Assembly (NCBI RefSeq): GCF_000010805.1
Contig: NC_012522.1
Location: forward strand, 496,001 to 560,000
Direction of reading: 5' to 3'
Length of the DNA: 64,000 nucleotides
Origin: Rhodococcus opacus B4
GTDB lineage: Bacteria > Actinomycetota > Actinomycetes > Mycobacteriales > Mycobacteriaceae
Within the stretch, counting starts at the first letter, position 1. The number at the start of each line of letters is the position of its first letter. A model generated the notes under the pieces. That model had not been told where the DNA came from. It did no database searches and was given only the letters and a program-made list of their open reading frames with translations. Shown one piece after another: positions 35,041-43,190 of this stretch. Both the position numbers and the translations under genes were made by a program.

Positions 35041-35937
35041 ATGACAACCACCCAGACACCGGCACTGCTGGCCGCATGCTGGACCTCCGCGGGCGATGTG
35101 ATGCCGGCGCGAGGCTCCGATCTGAGTCCGGTCCCGATCCGCGAGCGCATCGAGGCGGTCGCACGGACCGGCTACACCGGCTTCGGCTTGACCCGACCCG
35201 ACCTGGTCGCCGCCCGCGAGACGGTCGGGCTCGGCGAGGTCGCGAAGATGCTGGCCGACAACGGCATCACCCAGGTGCAGCTGGAGTGGATAACCAACTG
35301 GTGGACCACCGGTGACGCCCGCGCGGCCTCCGACGAGGTCCGCCGGGACCTGTTCGAGGCCGCCCCCGTCCTCGGCGTCGACAACATCAAGGTCGGTGCC
35401 GACGACGACGGAGTCCCGGTGTCCCGGGACCTGCTCGTCGAACAATTCGACGCCCTGGCCTCCGACGGTGCCGGCGTGGGCGTGAAGATCGCGTTCGAGA
35501 ACACCCCGTTCTCGCACCACATCAAGACCACCGAGCAGGCCGCGCAGTTCGTCAAGGACGTCGACAACCCCAACGGTGGGCTGATTCTCGACATCTGGCA
35601 CGCGTTCCGCGGCGGCACCGACTACGACACCCTGCCGCAGCTCGTTCCTGCACGGTTCGTGTTCGGTGTCGAACTCGACGACGGCTGGTCCACCGTGCGG
35701 GGAACCGACCTCGAGGACACCTTCGACAACCGAGTTCCCTGCGGGGAAGGCGAATTCGACGTTCCGAAGTTCATCAACGCGGTCCGTCGGATCGGGTTCG
35801 ACGGACCGTGGGGAATCGAGCACATGTCGGAGGAGTTCCGGCAACTGCCCGTCGCCGACGCCCTCGCGCGGGCACGGACCGGCGCGCTGCAGTGCTTCGC
35901 GCGCGCCGACGAACAGGCGGCCGGAAAACGGTCCTGA
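35041..35937 (+). CDS. Sugar phosphate isomerase/epimerase-like TIM-barrel protein
   Basis: 298 residues of the AP-endonuclease-2 (xylose isomerase-like) fold. Metal-ligand-type residues: the glutamate in KIAFENTPF, DIWHAFRGG and the glutamate in GIEHMSEEF. Related proteins include IolE, IolI and hydroxypyruvate isomerase. It ends the first plus-strand operon. It may isomerise or dehydrate an inosose; it is not close enough to IolE by eye to name it. Confidence 0.7.
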   Translation: MTTTQTPALLAACWTSAGDVMPARGSDLSPVPIRERIEAVARTGYTGFGLTRPDLVAARETVGLGEVAKMLADNGITQVQLEWITNWWTTGDARAASDEVRRDLFEAAPVLGVDNIKVGADDDGVPVSRDLLVEQFDALASDGAGVGVKIAFENTPFSHHIKTTEQAAQFVKDVDNPNGGLILDIWHAFRGGTDYDTLPQLVPARFVFGVELDDGWSTVRGTDLEDTFDNRVPCGEGEFDVPKFINAVRRIGFDGPWGIEHMSEEFRQLPVADALARARTGALQCFARADEQAAGKRS

Positions 35938-35953
35938 CGTCGCTCGACGCACC

Positions 35954-36006
35954 GGAACCCGCTGGACGGACCCGGCCCTCGCGGCCGCGGCCGGCCGGCG
36001 GGTTCC
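35954..36006 (+). terminator. Hairpin after the first inositol-type operon
   Basis: Arms 35954-35962 and 35998-36006 pair perfectly (9 bp), with a GC-rich loop that can itself fold. It lies 17 nt after the TIM-barrel gene stop. A second small hairpin (CCCCGC with GCGGGG) lies at 36118-36133. No other content is recognised in 36007-36173. Confidence 0.5.
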
Positions 36007-36173
36007 GCCGTCTCTGCACCCGCGCCGCCGCGGTGATCCCCGGCACGGTGCAACATCCTCAGGCCCGGAAGACACCCGAGAACCTCAGGACGCGGACCGC
36101 ACGGTCGCCTCGGTCAGCCCCGCTGGCGCGGGGTAACCCGTACTCGCACCACCACTCCACACCTAGCTTGAGG

Positions 36174-36224
36174 GGAAAATGATGGATAAACCACCTTGAT
36201 TGAGGCCTGTGTCACAGCAAGACT
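36174..36224 (+). promoter_or_regulatory. Conserved promoter/operator block, copy 2 of 3
   Basis: GGAAAATGATGGA at 36174-36186, 9 bp, TTGATT at 36196-36201, a 17-bp spacer, and AAGACT at 36219-36224. The spacer contains a perfect inverted repeat, CTGTG-T-CACAG. It faces the SDR gene at 36369, about 145 nt away. A repressor bound at the inverted repeat would sit between the -35 and -10 boxes. Confidence 0.72.
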
Positions 36225-36368
36225 GAACAGGGCACACGGACTAGCACTCCGAACGCGACCACTTCCCGATTCAGCGGGTGTGGTCACCACTTTTCGGGTC
36301 CCGGTCCGTCTGCCGCACCGACCCATCCGGCACCGATGCCGGAGGGGCGCAAGATCGAAAGGAATACA

Positions 36369-37148
36369 GTGGCCACCCTGTTGAACGAGAAAGTCGTTCT
36401 GGTCAGCGGAGGAACGCAGGGGGTCGGCGCCGGCGTCGTCCGCGCCGCGGTCCGTGAGGGCGCCCGAGTGGCGTTCACCGGTCGCCGCGCCGAGGCCGGC
36501 AAGGCCCTCGCCGCCGAGCTCGAGGCGACCGGCGCGCAGGTGCGGTTCTTTCAGGCCGACCTCGCCGACCCCGGGGAGGCCCGCGATTCGGTGACCCGCA
36601 CCATCGAGGAGTTCGGCCGCATCGACGCATTGTGCAACGCGGCGGGCCTGACCACCCGCGGCACCCTGCTCGACACCACCCCCGAACTGTTCGACCAGCA
36701 CATCGCCGTCAACCTGCGGGCCCCGTTCTTCACCATGCAGGGCGCCGTCGCGGACATGGTCGAACGGAAGGCACCCGGGACGATCGTCAACATCATCTCC
36801 ATCGCCGAGCACGGCGGGCAGTCGTATCTGGCGCCGTACGTAGCGGCGAAGGCGGGCCTCGCCGGGCTGACCCGCAACGCCGCCTACGCGCACCGCTTCG
36901 ACCGGATCCGCATCAACGGCCTCGACATCGGCTGGACCGAAACCGAAGGCGAAACCGCGACCCAGCAGCGTTTCCACGGCGCCGACGACAACTGGGCCGC
37001 CGAGGCCGCGGCCAAGGTGCCGATGGGCAAACTCGGACAGGTCGACGAAATCGCCGACATGGTGGTGTTTTTGCTGTCGGACCGCAGCGGCGTCGTCACC
37101 GGCTCGGTTATCAATTGGGACCAGACCATTATCGGAGGGCATGACTGA
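36369..37148 (+). CDS. SDR family oxidoreductase
   Basis: 259 residues from GTG 36369, with GAAAGGAAT upstream. Cofactor motif SGGTQGVGAGVV, catalytic ISIAEHGG and a YVAAKAGL Tyr-Lys pair, and the NAAG equivalent in LCNAAGLTTRG. Probably dehydrogenates an inositol isomer or a sugar alcohol. It is the first gene of the second plus-strand operon, under promoter copy 2. Its stop overlaps the next ATG by one base. Confidence 0.82.
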   Translation: MATLLNEKVVLVSGGTQGVGAGVVRAAVREGARVAFTGRRAEAGKALAAELEATGAQVRFFQADLADPGEARDSVTRTIEEFGRIDALCNAAGLTTRGTLLDTTPELFDQHIAVNLRAPFFTMQGAVADMVERKAPGTIVNIISIAEHGGQSYLAPYVAAKAGLAGLTRNAAYAHRFDRIRINGLDIGWTETEGETATQQRFHGADDNWAAEAAAKVPMGKLGQVDEIADMVVFLLSDRSGVVTGSVINWDQTIIGGHD

Positions 37149-38155
37149 TGGGATCGACAATCGGAGTGATCGGCCTCGGCCGCATCGGCGCATTCCACGC
37201 CGACACCCTCGCCCAGCTTCCCGGGGTCGACGGCCTGGTCGTCACCGACGAACGGCCGGATGTCACCGCGTCGGTGGCCGCCAAGTTCGGCGCCCGCGCA
37301 GTCGAGAACGCCGCCGCGGTCTTCGCCGCCGGCGTCGACGGCGTGGTGATCGCCGCCGCCACCCCGGCGCACGCACCGCTGATTCTGGCCGCCGTCGACG
37401 CCGGGATCCCGGTGTTCTGCGAGAAGCCGGTCGCCTTCACCGCCGACGAAAGCTACCAGGTCGTCGAGCGACTGAAGACCTCGACGGTGCCGGTACAGAT
37501 CGGCTACAACCGCCGCTTCGACCCCGCCTTCGCCGCCGCCCGGGCCGCCGTCGCCAGTGGCGAACTCGGCTGGCTACACACCGTCCGCTCGACCACCCTC
37601 GACCCTGCGCCGCCGCCGGCGGACTACGTGGCTGCCTCCGGCGGGATCTTCCGCGACTGCAGCGTCCACGACTTCGACATCGTCCGCTGGGTCGTCGGAC
37701 ACGAGGTGACCGAGGTCTACGCCGCCGGATCCAACCAGGGCGACTCGATCTTCGCCGACTGCGGCGACGTCGACACCGCCACCACCACCCTGACGTTCGA
37801 GAACGGCACCCTCGGTGTCGTCTCCAACACCCGTTACAACCCCCGCGGCTACGACTGCCGCCTCGAGGTCCACGGATCCCAGGACAGCGTCGTCGCGGGT
37901 TGGGACGCCAGCGCCCCGGTCCGCAACCTCGAAGCCGGCATCACGTTCCCCGACGGCCCGCCGCACCGGTTCTTCATGGACCGCTTCACCGCCGCCTACC
38001 GCGCCGAACTCGGCGCGTTCCTCGACGTGATCGCCGGCACCGCACCCTCACGGTGCACCGCCCAGGACGCCCTCGAGGTCGCCTGGATCGCCGAGGCGGC
38101 CGCACTGTCCCTTTCCCAGCACCGCCCCGTCCAGATGAGTGAGGTTCGACGATGA
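37148..38155 (+). CDS. Gfo/Idh/MocA family oxidoreductase, inositol-dehydrogenase-like
   Basis: 335 residues. GVIGLGRIGAFHADTL, the catalytic lysine in FCEKPVAFT, and SVHDFDIVRWVVG with the Asp/His pair expected of inositol dehydrogenases. It resembles IolG closely and may act on a different stereoisomer such as scyllo- or D-chiro-inositol. It overlaps both neighbours by a few bases. Confidence 0.82.
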   Translation: MGSTIGVIGLGRIGAFHADTLAQLPGVDGLVVTDERPDVTASVAAKFGARAVENAAAVFAAGVDGVVIAAATPAHAPLILAAVDAGIPVFCEKPVAFTADESYQVVERLKTSTVPVQIGYNRRFDPAFAAARAAVASGELGWLHTVRSTTLDPAPPPADYVAASGGIFRDCSVHDFDIVRWVVGHEVTEVYAAGSNQGDSIFADCGDVDTATTTLTFENGTLGVVSNTRYNPRGYDCRLEVHGSQDSVVAGWDASAPVRNLEAGITFPDGPPHRFFMDRFTAAYRAELGAFLDVIAGTAPSRCTAQDALEVAWIAEAAALSLSQHRPVQMSEVRR

Positions 38156-39015
38156 TTCGTATTGCAGGAGCACCTATTTCGTGGGGTGTGTGCGAGGTGC
38201 CCGGCTGGGGTCACCAGCTCGGTTCCGAGCGTGTGCTCACCGAGATGCGCGACGCCGGCCTCGAGGCCGCCGAGATCGGCCCCGAGGGATTCCTCCCCGC
38301 CGACCCGCAGGAGCTGGCGGCCACCCTGGCCTCCTACGACCTCGAGGCCGTCGGCGGCTTCACCCCGGTACTGCTGCACGACCCCGACCACGACCCGGTC
38401 CCGGACATCACCGGCGCCCTGGCCGCCTTCACCGCCGCCGGCGCCGAGGTGCTGGTGCTGGCCGCGATCACCGGCACCGACGGTTACGACAGCCGCCCCG
38501 ACCTCGACGACGCCGGCTGGAAGACCCTGCTGTCGAACCTGGACCGGCTGCACGACGTCGCCGCCGACCAGGGCATCCGCGCGGTCCTGCACCCGCACGT
38601 GGGCACCATGATCGAGAAGAACATCGAGGTCGAACGAGTCCTCGACGGATCCTCCATTCCGCTGTGCCTGGACACCGGGCACTTGCTCATCGGCGGCACC
38701 GACCCGCTCGAGTTGGCCCGCGCCGCCGCCGACCGGATCACCCACACCCACCTCAAGGACGTCGACGCCGAGTTCGCCGCGCGCGTGCAGGCCGGCGAAC
38801 TGACCTACACCGACGCCGTCGCCCAGGGCATGTACACCCCGCTCGGCACCGGTGACGTCGACGTCGCCGGTGTGGTCCGGCACCTGGTGGCGTCCGGCTT
38901 CGACGGCTGGTTCACCCTCGAGCAGGACACCATCCTCACCGGGGAACCCGAGGGCGAGGGCCCGGTCGCGGACGTCAAGACCAGCGCCGCGTTCCTGCGG
39001 AGCCTGCAGCTGTGA
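38152..39015 (+). CDS. IolE/IolI-like TIM-barrel dehydratase or isomerase
   Basis: 287 residues. It opens RIAGAPISWGVCEVPGWG, the start typical of actinobacterial proteins annotated as inosose isomerase or inosose dehydratase. Metal-site residues are seen in VLHPHVGTMIE, CLDTGHLLIGG, THLKDVD and TLEQDTIL. It would supply the 2-keto-inositol dehydratase (IolE) or isomerase (IolI) step needed to feed IolD. It is translationally coupled to both flanking dehydrogenases. Confidence 0.75.
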   Translation: MIRIAGAPISWGVCEVPGWGHQLGSERVLTEMRDAGLEAAEIGPEGFLPADPQELAATLASYDLEAVGGFTPVLLHDPDHDPVPDITGALAAFTAAGAEVLVLAAITGTDGYDSRPDLDDAGWKTLLSNLDRLHDVAADQGIRAVLHPHVGTMIEKNIEVERVLDGSSIPLCLDTGHLLIGGTDPLELARAAADRITHTHLKDVDAEFAARVQAGELTYTDAVAQGMYTPLGTGDVDVAGVVRHLVASGFDGWFTLEQDTILTGEPEGEGPVADVKTSAAFLRSLQL

Positions 39016-39992
39016 CACCGCTGCGGATCGGCGTCCTCGGCGCCTCCCGGATCGCGGAGCTGGCGATCGTCAAGCCGGCCCAGATCCTCGGGCACCGGCT
39101 GGTCGCGGTCGCCGCCCGCGACCGCGGCCGGGCCGAGACGTTCGCGCAGACCTACGGGGTCGAACGGGTGCTGGACTCCTACGAGGCGTTGATCGCCGAC
39201 CCGGAGGTCGACGTCGTCTACAACCCGCTCGCCAACGCCTTCCACGCCCCGTGGAATCGCAAGGCCATCGAGGCCGGCAAAGCGGTACTGACCGAAAAGC
39301 CGTTCGCGCGCAACGCCGCCGAAGCAGAACTGGTGCGGCGCCTGGCACGGGAGCGGGACGTTCCGATCATGGAGGGCTTCCACTACCTGTTCCACCCGAT
39401 CATCCGGCGGATTTTCGAGCTCCTCGCCGATGGCACCCTCGGCGATCTGCAGCGGGTCGAGGTGGTCATGCGGATGCCCGAACCCAAACCGGACGACCCG
39501 CGGTGGAGTCTCGACCTCGCCGGTGGGGCCGTGATGGACATCGGGTGCTACGGCCTGCACGTGCACCGGCAGCTGGGCCGCTTCGCCGGTGGCGAACCGG
39601 CCGTGGTCACGGCCCGCGCCGTCGAACGCTCCCCCGGAGTCGACGAGGCGTGCGACATCGACCTCGTGTTCCCCAGTGGTGCAACGGGTTCGAGCATCAA
39701 CTCGATGACCTCGGACCGGTTCGAGATGACCCTGCGTCTGGTCGGGGACCGTGGTGAAGCCTTCGCCTACGATTATCCGCTGCAGTCCGGCGACGACCGC
39801 ATCACGATCACCACCGACACCGGCACCGTCGTCGAACATCTCGGAACCCGCTCGACCTACACCTACCAGCTCGACGCTTTCGCTCAGCATCTCGCCGACG
39901 GGACCGCGTTCCCGATCGACGTCGATGACGCGGTCACCACCATGGAGCTCGTCGACTCCGTGTACCGCGCCGCCGGCCTACCCCTGCGGTAG
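39012..39992 (+). CDS. Gfo/Idh/MocA family oxidoreductase
   Basis: 326 residues from GTG 39012, overlapping the previous stop. N-terminus LRIGVLGASRIAELA, catalytic lysine in TEKPFARN, then EGFHYLFHP and DIGCYGLHV. This subgroup includes NADP xylose dehydrogenases and dihydrodiol dehydrogenases, not classical IolG. It is the fourth member of the family in this region and the last enzyme before the transporter genes. Confidence 0.82.
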   Translation: MTPLRIGVLGASRIAELAIVKPAQILGHRLVAVAARDRGRAETFAQTYGVERVLDSYEALIADPEVDVVYNPLANAFHAPWNRKAIEAGKAVLTEKPFARNAAEAELVRRLARERDVPIMEGFHYLFHPIIRRIFELLADGTLGDLQRVEVVMRMPEPKPDDPRWSLDLAGGAVMDIGCYGLHVHRQLGRFAGGEPAVVTARAVERSPGVDEACDIDLVFPSGATGSSINSMTSDRFEMTLRLVGDRGEAFAYDYPLQSGDDRITITTDTGTVVEHLGTRSTYTYQLDAFAQHLADGTAFPIDVDDAVTTMELVDSVYRAAGLPLR

Positions 39993-40002
39993 GTCACATT
40001 CT

Positions 40003-40050
40003 CCCCGCCGGGCCGTGAGGAACCGACTTCCAACGTCCGGCCCGGCGGGG
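40003..40050 (+). terminator. Hairpin between enzyme and transporter genes
   Basis: A perfect 12-bp stem (arms CCCCGCCGGGCC at 40003-40014 and its complement at 40039-40050) with a 24-nt loop, 11 nt after the Gfo/Idh stop. It may terminate the enzyme operon or act as an attenuator before the transporter genes. Confidence 0.6.
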
Positions 40051-40106
40051 CCTCCACCACACTCTGTGCGTTTCACTCCTCCCCGTTCCACCCTCCCCGC
40101 GCTTCT

Positions 40107-40120
40107 CCATGCCTGCATGG
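40107..40120. promoter_or_regulatory. Inverted repeat upstream of the ABC transporter
   Basis: CCATGC-CT-GCATGG, a 14-bp perfect inverted repeat 26 nt before the binding-protein start. Possible operator; no matching copy was noticed elsewhere. Confidence 0.35.
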
Positions 40121-40145
40121 TTGCAGCTTCCGAAAGGCCAACCAC

Positions 40146-41174
40146 ATGGACACACACAACGGCCCGAATGCCTCCGTCCCGCGGAAGCTCCCCAGCCGGG
40201 CGACCGCCCTGGCGCTGAGCGTCGCCGCGGCCGTGCTGCTCGCGGGATGTTCGAGCACCGGCGGGAAACCGGAATCGACCGGTGGCGGTATGGCCTCGGG
40301 CACCGCGGACACACCCCGTGCCACCATCGCGATGATCACCCACGAGGTGCCGGGCGACACCTTCTGGGACCTGATCCGCAAGGGCGCCGAAACCGCCGCG
40401 GCCAAGGACAACATCGAACTTCGCTACTCGGCGGACCCCGAGGCGCCGAACCAGGCCAACCTCGTGCAGAGCGCCATCGACAGCCGCGTCGACGGCATCG
40501 CCGTGACCCTCGCGAAGCCGGACGCGATGGCACCGGCCGTGCGCGCCGCTGTCGACGCCGGCACCCCCGTCGTCGCCTTCAACGGGGGCATGGACCAATA
40601 CAAGTCCCTGGGAGTGCCCCAGTACTTCGGACAGGACGAGAAACTCGCCGGGATCTCGGCCGGGCAGCGCCTGACCGCCGACGGCGCCAAGAAGGCGCTG
40701 TGCATCATCCAGGAACAAGGGCAGGTCGCACTCGAGACCCGCTGCGCGGGCGTGATCGAGGGCTTCAAGGGGCAGACCGAGATCCTCAACGTCAACAGCA
40801 AGGACATGCCCTCCGTCGAAGCCACGATCACCGCGAAGCTGCAGCAGGACCCCTCCATCGACCACGTCGTCGCCCTCGGCGCACCGATCGCCTTGACCGC
40901 CGTCCAATCCAAGGCCAACGCAAACAGTTCCGCGACGATCGTCACCTTCGACACCAACGCCGCGCTCGTCGACGCCATCAAGGCCGGGGACGTGCAGTGG
41001 GCGATCGACCAGCAGCCCTTCCTGCAGGGCTACCTCGCCGTCGACTCGCTGTGGCTGTACCTGAACAACCGCAACACAATCGGCGGCGGTATGCCGACGC
41101 TGACCGGTCCCGCCTTCATCGACCAATCCAACATCGACTCGATCGCCGAGTACGCCCAGGCCGGAACCCGCTGA
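40146..41174 (+). CDS. Sugar ABC transporter substrate-binding lipoprotein (CUT2)
   Basis: 342 residues from ATG 40146, with GAAAGG upstream. The signal ends with lipobox LLAGCSS. The mature protein is a type I periplasmic binding fold: TIAMITHEVPGDTFWDLI, GIAVTLAKPDAMAP, TPVVAFNGGM, DHVVALGAP. Most like ribose/inositol-type binding proteins. The neighbouring inositol enzymes make an inositol or a related polyol the likely ligand. Confidence 0.87.
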   Translation: MDTHNGPNASVPRKLPSRATALALSVAAAVLLAGCSSTGGKPESTGGGMASGTADTPRATIAMITHEVPGDTFWDLIRKGAETAAAKDNIELRYSADPEAPNQANLVQSAIDSRVDGIAVTLAKPDAMAPAVRAAVDAGTPVVAFNGGMDQYKSLGVPQYFGQDEKLAGISAGQRLTADGAKKALCIIQEQGQVALETRCAGVIEGFKGQTEILNVNSKDMPSVEATITAKLQQDPSIDHVVALGAPIALTAVQSKANANSSATIVTFDTNAALVDAIKAGDVQWAIDQQPFLQGYLAVDSLWLYLNNRNTIGGGMPTLTGPAFIDQSNIDSIAEYAQAGTR

Positions 41175-41177
41175 GCA

Positions 41178-41206
41178 CGGTGCCCGGCACACCGTGCCGG
41201 GCACCG
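41178..41206 (+). terminator. Strong hairpin between binding-protein and permease genes
   Basis: A perfect 13-bp stem (41178-41190 with 41194-41206) and a 3-nt loop, starting 4 nt after the binding-protein stop. Such hairpins in ABC operons stabilise the upstream message and lower downstream expression, giving more binding protein than permease. Confidence 0.7.
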
Positions 41207-41228
41207 TCGGCGTCACGGAAGGAAAGTC

Positions 41229-42287
41229 ATGTCCACACAACAAGATCTCGACCTGTCCAGCCACAAGGTCGTTCACGACGAGCGGGTGAAGGAACAAAAA
41301 CGCCTGCAACGTCTGCTGCTTCGCCCGGAGATCGGGTCCCTGTTCGGTGCGATCGCGATCTTCGTCTTCTTCATGATCGTCGCACCCCCGTTCCGCAGCC
41401 CCGAAGCCCTCGCCACCGTCCTCTACGCCAGCTCCACGATCGGGATCATGGCCTGCGCGGTCGCACTGCTGATGATCGGCGGCGAATTCGACCTCTCCGC
41501 CGGTGTCGCGGTGACCACCAGCTCACTCGCCGCGTCGATGATCGCCTACAACCTGCACCTGAACCTGTGGGCCGGCGCCGCCCTCGCCCTCGTGGTGTCG
41601 CTGGCGGTCGGGTTCTTCAACGGCTACCTGGTGATGAAGACGAAGATCCCCAGCTTCCTGATCACCCTCAGCTCGTTCCTCATGCTCACCGGCATCAACC
41701 TGGCGGTCACCAAACTGATCACCGGCCAGGTCGCCACCCCCAGCGTCTCCGACATGCAGGGCTTCGACTCGGCCAAGAAGGTGTTCGCGTCCTCGTTCAC
41801 CATCGCCGGGGTGTCCGTCCGCATCACCGTGCTCTGGTGGCTGCTGTTCACCGCGGTCGCCACCTGGGTGCTGTTCAAGACCCGGATCGGGAACTGGATC
41901 TTCGCCGTCGGCGGCAACCAGGACTCCGCCCGCGCCATCGGCGTCCCGGTCACCAAGGTCAAGATCGGCCTGTTCATGACCGTCGGGTTCGCGGCCTGGT
42001 TCGTCGGCATGCACCTGCTGTTCTCGTTCAACACCGTCCAGTCCGGGCAGGGCATCGGCAACGAGTTCCTCTACATCATCGCCGCGGTCATCGGTGGCTG
42101 CCTGCTCACCGGCGGCTACGGTACCGCGATCGGCGCCGCGATCGGCGCGTTCATCTTCGGCATGACGAACCAGGGCATCGTCTACGCGGGCTGGAACCCG
42201 GACTGGTTCAAGTTCTTCCTCGGCGCGATGCTGCTGTTCGCGGTCATCGCCAACAACGCCTTCCGCAACTACGCCGCCAAGAGGTGA
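41229..42287 (+). CDS. Sugar ABC transporter permease (CUT2)
   Basis: 352 residues from ATG 41229, with GGAAGGAAAG upstream. About ten membrane segments and the family loop GGEFDLSAGVAVTTSSLAAS; the GNQDSARAIGVPVTKVKI cytosolic loop contacts the ATPase. A cytosolic N-terminal stretch of about 45 charged residues precedes the first segment. It pairs with the ATPase that starts 5 nt after its stop. Confidence 0.87.
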   Translation: MSTQQDLDLSSHKVVHDERVKEQKRLQRLLLRPEIGSLFGAIAIFVFFMIVAPPFRSPEALATVLYASSTIGIMACAVALLMIGGEFDLSAGVAVTTSSLAASMIAYNLHLNLWAGAALALVVSLAVGFFNGYLVMKTKIPSFLITLSSFLMLTGINLAVTKLITGQVATPSVSDMQGFDSAKKVFASSFTIAGVSVRITVLWWLLFTAVATWVLFKTRIGNWIFAVGGNQDSARAIGVPVTKVKIGLFMTVGFAAWFVGMHLLFSFNTVQSGQGIGNEFLYIIAAVIGGCLLTGGYGTAIGAAIGAFIFGMTNQGIVYAGWNPDWFKFFLGAMLLFAVIANNAFRNYAAKR

Positions 42288-42292
42288 CCGGT

Positions 42293-43108
42293 ATGAGTAC
42301 CATCGAACAGATGCCCGTCGATACCGAACCCGGTGGGGGCGGCAAGATCCCGCTCATCGAGCTCAAGCACGTCGGCAAGCAGTACGGCAACATCATCGCC
42401 CTCGAGGACATCAACCTGCGGGTGCGGGCCGGTGAGGTCACCGGTGTGCTCGGCGACAACGGTGCCGGCAAGTCCACCCTGATCAAGATCATCGCCGGGC
42501 TGCACCAGCAGAGTTCGGGGGAACTGCTCGTCGACGGCGAGGCGCTCACGTTCGACTCCCCGAAGGAGGCCCTGTCCAAGGGCATCGCCACCGTCTACCA
42601 GGACCTCGCCGTGGTGTCGCTGATGCCGGTGTGGCGGAACTTCTTCCTCGGCCAGGAACTGCGCTCCGGACCGATGCGGTCACTGGACTCGAACGGCATG
42701 CGGGCCACGACGCAGGAAGAGCTCCACAAAATGGGCATCGACCTGCCCGATGTCGACGCCCCCATCGGGTCGCTGTCCGGTGGTCAGCGCCAGTGTGTGG
42801 CGATCGCCCGGGCGATCTTCTTCGGCGCCCGCGTCCTGATCCTCGACGAGCCCACCGCCGCTCTGGGTGTCAAGCAGTCCGGAATGGTGCTGCGCTACAT
42901 CTCCGCCGCCAAGGAACAGGGGTTCGGGGTCGTCTTCATCACCCACAACCCGCACCACGCGTACATGGTCGGTGACCACTTCGTCCTCCTCAACCGCGGA
43001 CGGCAGAAACTGGACTGCACCTACGACGAGATCAGCCTCGAAGAACTCACCCAGCAGATGGCCGGCGGCGACGAACTCGAAGCACTCACCCACGAATTGC
43101 GCCGCTGA
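42293..43108 (+). CDS. Sugar ABC transporter ATP-binding protein, single domain
   Basis: 271 residues from ATG 42293. One nucleotide-binding domain: Walker A GDNGAGKST, Q-loop VYQDLAVVSL, signature LSGGQRQCVAIARA, Walker B VLILDEPTAALG, switch histidine in ITHNPHHA. CUT2 ATPases usually have two fused domains, as in the gene at 19372. This one is a half-size FrcA-like type that must act as a homodimer. A long open frame upstream in the same phase (from 40109) is only a shadow of the other transporter genes. Confidence 0.88.
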   Translation: MSTIEQMPVDTEPGGGGKIPLIELKHVGKQYGNIIALEDINLRVRAGEVTGVLGDNGAGKSTLIKIIAGLHQQSSGELLVDGEALTFDSPKEALSKGIATVYQDLAVVSLMPVWRNFFLGQELRSGPMRSLDSNGMRATTQEELHKMGIDLPDVDAPIGSLSGGQRQCVAIARAIFFGARVLILDEPTAALGVKQSGMVLRYISAAKEQGFGVVFITHNPHHAYMVGDHFVLLNRGRQKLDCTYDEISLEELTQQMAGGDELEALTHELRR

Positions 43109-43128
43109 ATTCCTCTCGGCACTCCTGT

Positions 43129-43171
43129 CACGACTGCACCGCCCCGGGCTCCCCGGGGCGGTGCAGTCGTG
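43129..43171. terminator. Strong bidirectional terminator
   Basis: A perfect 20-bp stem (43129-43148 with 43152-43171) and a 3-nt loop between the convergent ABC ATPase and LacI genes. It is the strongest hairpin noticed in the window. Confidence 0.85.
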
Positions 43172-43190
43172 CGCCTGGACTTCGCCGACG

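Noticed and set aside
31660-36075. A 1471-codon minus-strand frame, the longest in the window
   Set aside because: It is the complement of pyruvate carboxylase and the next gene, low in complexity, with no recognisable domain.
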